Source: Sphingopyxis sp. BSN-002 (GTDB lineage: Bacteria > Pseudomonadota > Alphaproteobacteria > Sphingomonadales > Sphingomonadaceae). From it: a DNA stretch of 64,000 nt. The DNA lies in NCBI RefSeq assembly GCF_022024275.1, contig NZ_CP091804.1:3490501-3554500 (forward strand). The letters are read 5' to 3'. The notes under the pieces were generated by a model that was not told the origin of the DNA, did not search any database, and saw only the letters and a list, made by a program, of their open reading frames with translations. Below, piece by piece: positions 62,743 through 64,000 of this stretch. Positions within the stretch are counted from its first letter, which is position 1. Every line of letters starts with the position of its first letter. The translations under genes were made by a program, and so were the position numbers.

Positions 62743-64000
62743 TCAGGCGGTCACGACCCCGAACAGGTCGTGCTCGTCGGCATCCTCGATCTCGACGTCG
62801 ACGATATCGCCCGCTTTCAGCGTCGCCGCGACGTCACGCAGATAGACATGGCCGTCGATCTCCGGCGCGTCGGCCTGGCTGCGGCCGGTGGCGCCGATGC
62901 TGCCGTCGTCGTCGGCTTCGCCAACTTCGTCGATGATCACGGGGAGCGTGCGGCCGATCTTGGCCTCAAGCTTCGCCGCGCTGATCGCGGCGGTTTTGGC
63001 CATGATGCGCTGGTAGCGCTCTTCCTTGACCTCTTCGGGCACCGGATTGTCGAGCGCATTGGCCTGCGCGCCCGCGACGGGTTCGAAGCGGAAGGCGCCG
63101 ACGCGGTCGAGCTGCGCTTCGTCGAGCCAGTCGAGGAGATACTGGAAATCCGCTTCGGTCTCGCCGGGGAAGCCGACAACGAAGCTCGAGCGTATAGAGA
63201 TGTCGGGGGCGATCGCGCGCCACGCCTTCAGCCGTTCGAGCACCTTCGCCTCGTTCGCGGGGCGCTTCATGCGCTTGAGGACGCTCGGGCTTGCGTGCTG
63301 GAAGGGGATGTCGAGGTAGGGCGTCAGCAGCCCTTCGGCCATCAGCGGGATGACAGCGTCAACGTGCGGGTACGGATAGACATAGTGAAGGCGCGTCCAC
63401 GGCGCGCGGCCTTCGCTGGTACGGAGTTGGCCGAGTTCGCGGGCGAGGTCGGTCATATGCGCGCGCACCTCGCGGCCGTGCCACTGGCGCGGGTCGTGCT
63501 TGATATCGACACCATAGGCCGAGGTGTCCTGGCTGATCACCAGCAGTTCCTTCGTGCCCGCAGCGACGAGCTTTTCGGCCTCGCGCAGTACCGCGTCGAT
63601 GCGGCGGCTGACGAGTTTGCCGCGCAGGTCGGGGATGATGCAGAAGGAGCAGCTGTGGTTGCAGCCTTCGCTGATCTTCAGATAGCTGTAATGGCGCGGG
63701 GTCAGCTTCAGCCCGCCCTCGGGGACGAGGTCGATGAAGGGGCCTTGCGTCGGCGGCGCGGCATCATGGACGGCGTCGACGACCTGCTCATACTGATGCG
63801 CGCCGGTGACCGCGAGGACGTTCGGGAAACGCGCGCGGATGACCTCGGCCTCGTTGCCCATGCAGCCGGTGACGATGACGCGGCCGTTCTCGGCCATCGC
63901 TTCGCCGATCGCTTCGAGGCTTTCTTCCTTGGCGGAATCGAGGAAGCCGCAGGTGTTGACGAGCACGACGTCGGCGCCCGCATAGTCGGGCGAGAGGCCA
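62743..64000 (-). CDS. rimO: Ribosomal protein uS12 methylthiotransferase RimO, 5' end beyond window
   Basis: Radical-SAM enzyme that adds a methylthio group to an aspartate of ribosomal protein S12. The frame enters from the right edge (the first visible residues read [20 protein letters not shown]), so only about 419 carboxy-side residues are present. It has the second MTTase cysteine region (VTGCMGNEA), the radical-SAM CxxxCxxC in [18 protein letters not shown], and a carboxy TRAM domain ending [24 protein letters not shown] is also diagnostic. MiaB is a less likely alternative because the sequence matches RimO blocks. Confidence 0.93.
   Translation of the reverse strand, partial: GLSPDYAGADVVLVNTCGFLDSAKEESLEAIGEAMAENGRVIVTGCMGNEAEVIRARFPNVLAVTGAHQYEQVVDAVHDAAPPTQGPFIDLVPEGGLKLTPRHYSYLKISEGCNHSCSFCIIPDLRGKLVSRRIDAVLREAEKLVAAGTKELLVISQDTSAYGVDIKHDPRQWHGREVRAHMTDLARELGQLRTSEGRAPWTRLHYVYPYPHVDAVIPLMAEGLLTPYLDIPFQHASPSVLKRMKRPANEAKVLERLKAWRAIAPDISIRSSFVVGFPGETEADFQYLLDWLDEAQLDRVGAFRFEPVAGAQANALDNPVPEEVKEERYQRIMAKTAAISAAKLEAKIGRTLPVIIDEVGEADDDGSIGATGRSQADAPEIDGHVYLRDVAATLKAGDIVDVEIEDADEHDLFGVVTA

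Overview
This window is a gene-dense, GC-rich chromosomal segment from an alphaproteobacterium. The gene set points to a sphingomonad, most likely close to Sphingopyxis: an sufRBCDS-type Fe-S operon headed by an Rrf2 regulator, UrcA-, DUF6356- and DUF3008-type small proteins, an SDR-type FabI, a lipid-anchored TesA, and many GTG/TTG starts and 4-base start/stop overlaps. That assignment is inference from gene content. I see no rRNA, tRNA, IS element, prophage or CRISPR array, and nothing that looks like a recent island.

Layout, left to right. 1-7224: a truncated sugar MFS transporter with a LacI-type operator; phzF-pdxH; then a plus-strand run of a J-domain protein, a YihY-family membrane protein, fabI, a GNAT acetyltransferase and aroC. 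7351-11919: a dicarboxylate/amino-acid symporter, a Tyr/Gly-rich lipoprotein, a solitary cytochrome P450 and an extensin-family protein. 11927-17938: the minus-strand suf operon, transcribed Rrf2 regulator-sufB-small membrane protein-sufC-small secreted protein-sufD-sufS-sufT-sufA, nearly every junction overlapping. Its first gene has a perfect palindrome on its promoter, and sufS carries an in-frame palindromic repeat.

18061-29609: a terminator and possible small RNA, an AraC regulator, a DUF885 peptidase, pyrD, gamma-glutamyltransferase, an acyl-CoA ligase, and a minus-strand methylglyoxal group (gloB, a VOC protein, gloA) with a thioesterase and an alpha/beta hydrolase. 29681-36780: thrS, a metallophosphoesterase, an AraC regulator, a secreted HEXXH protein and a TauE/SafE permease. 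36777-43835: ybbP-ybbA divergent from tesA (the same layout as in E. coli), MOSC, YnfA, an outer-membrane beta-barrel protein and rlmN.

43908-56410: small secreted proteins, a LysR regulator, an Asp/Glu racemase, dnaN, a sorbosone-dehydrogenase-like protein, argC, an NlpC/P60 hydrolase, an M17 aminopeptidase and a flavin monooxygenase. 56518-58755: a phosphate module made of a PHO-box-like site, a Nudix domain fused in frame to a PhoU-like DUF47 protein, and a Pit phosphate permease. 58762-64000: envelope proteins of unknown role and the edge-truncated rimO.

The strongest items for follow-up are the Nudix-DUF47 fusion with its PHO box and internal ribosome site, the palindromic repeat inside sufS, the two extra small genes embedded in the suf operon, and convergent gene pairs sharing one CTAG as both stop codons.
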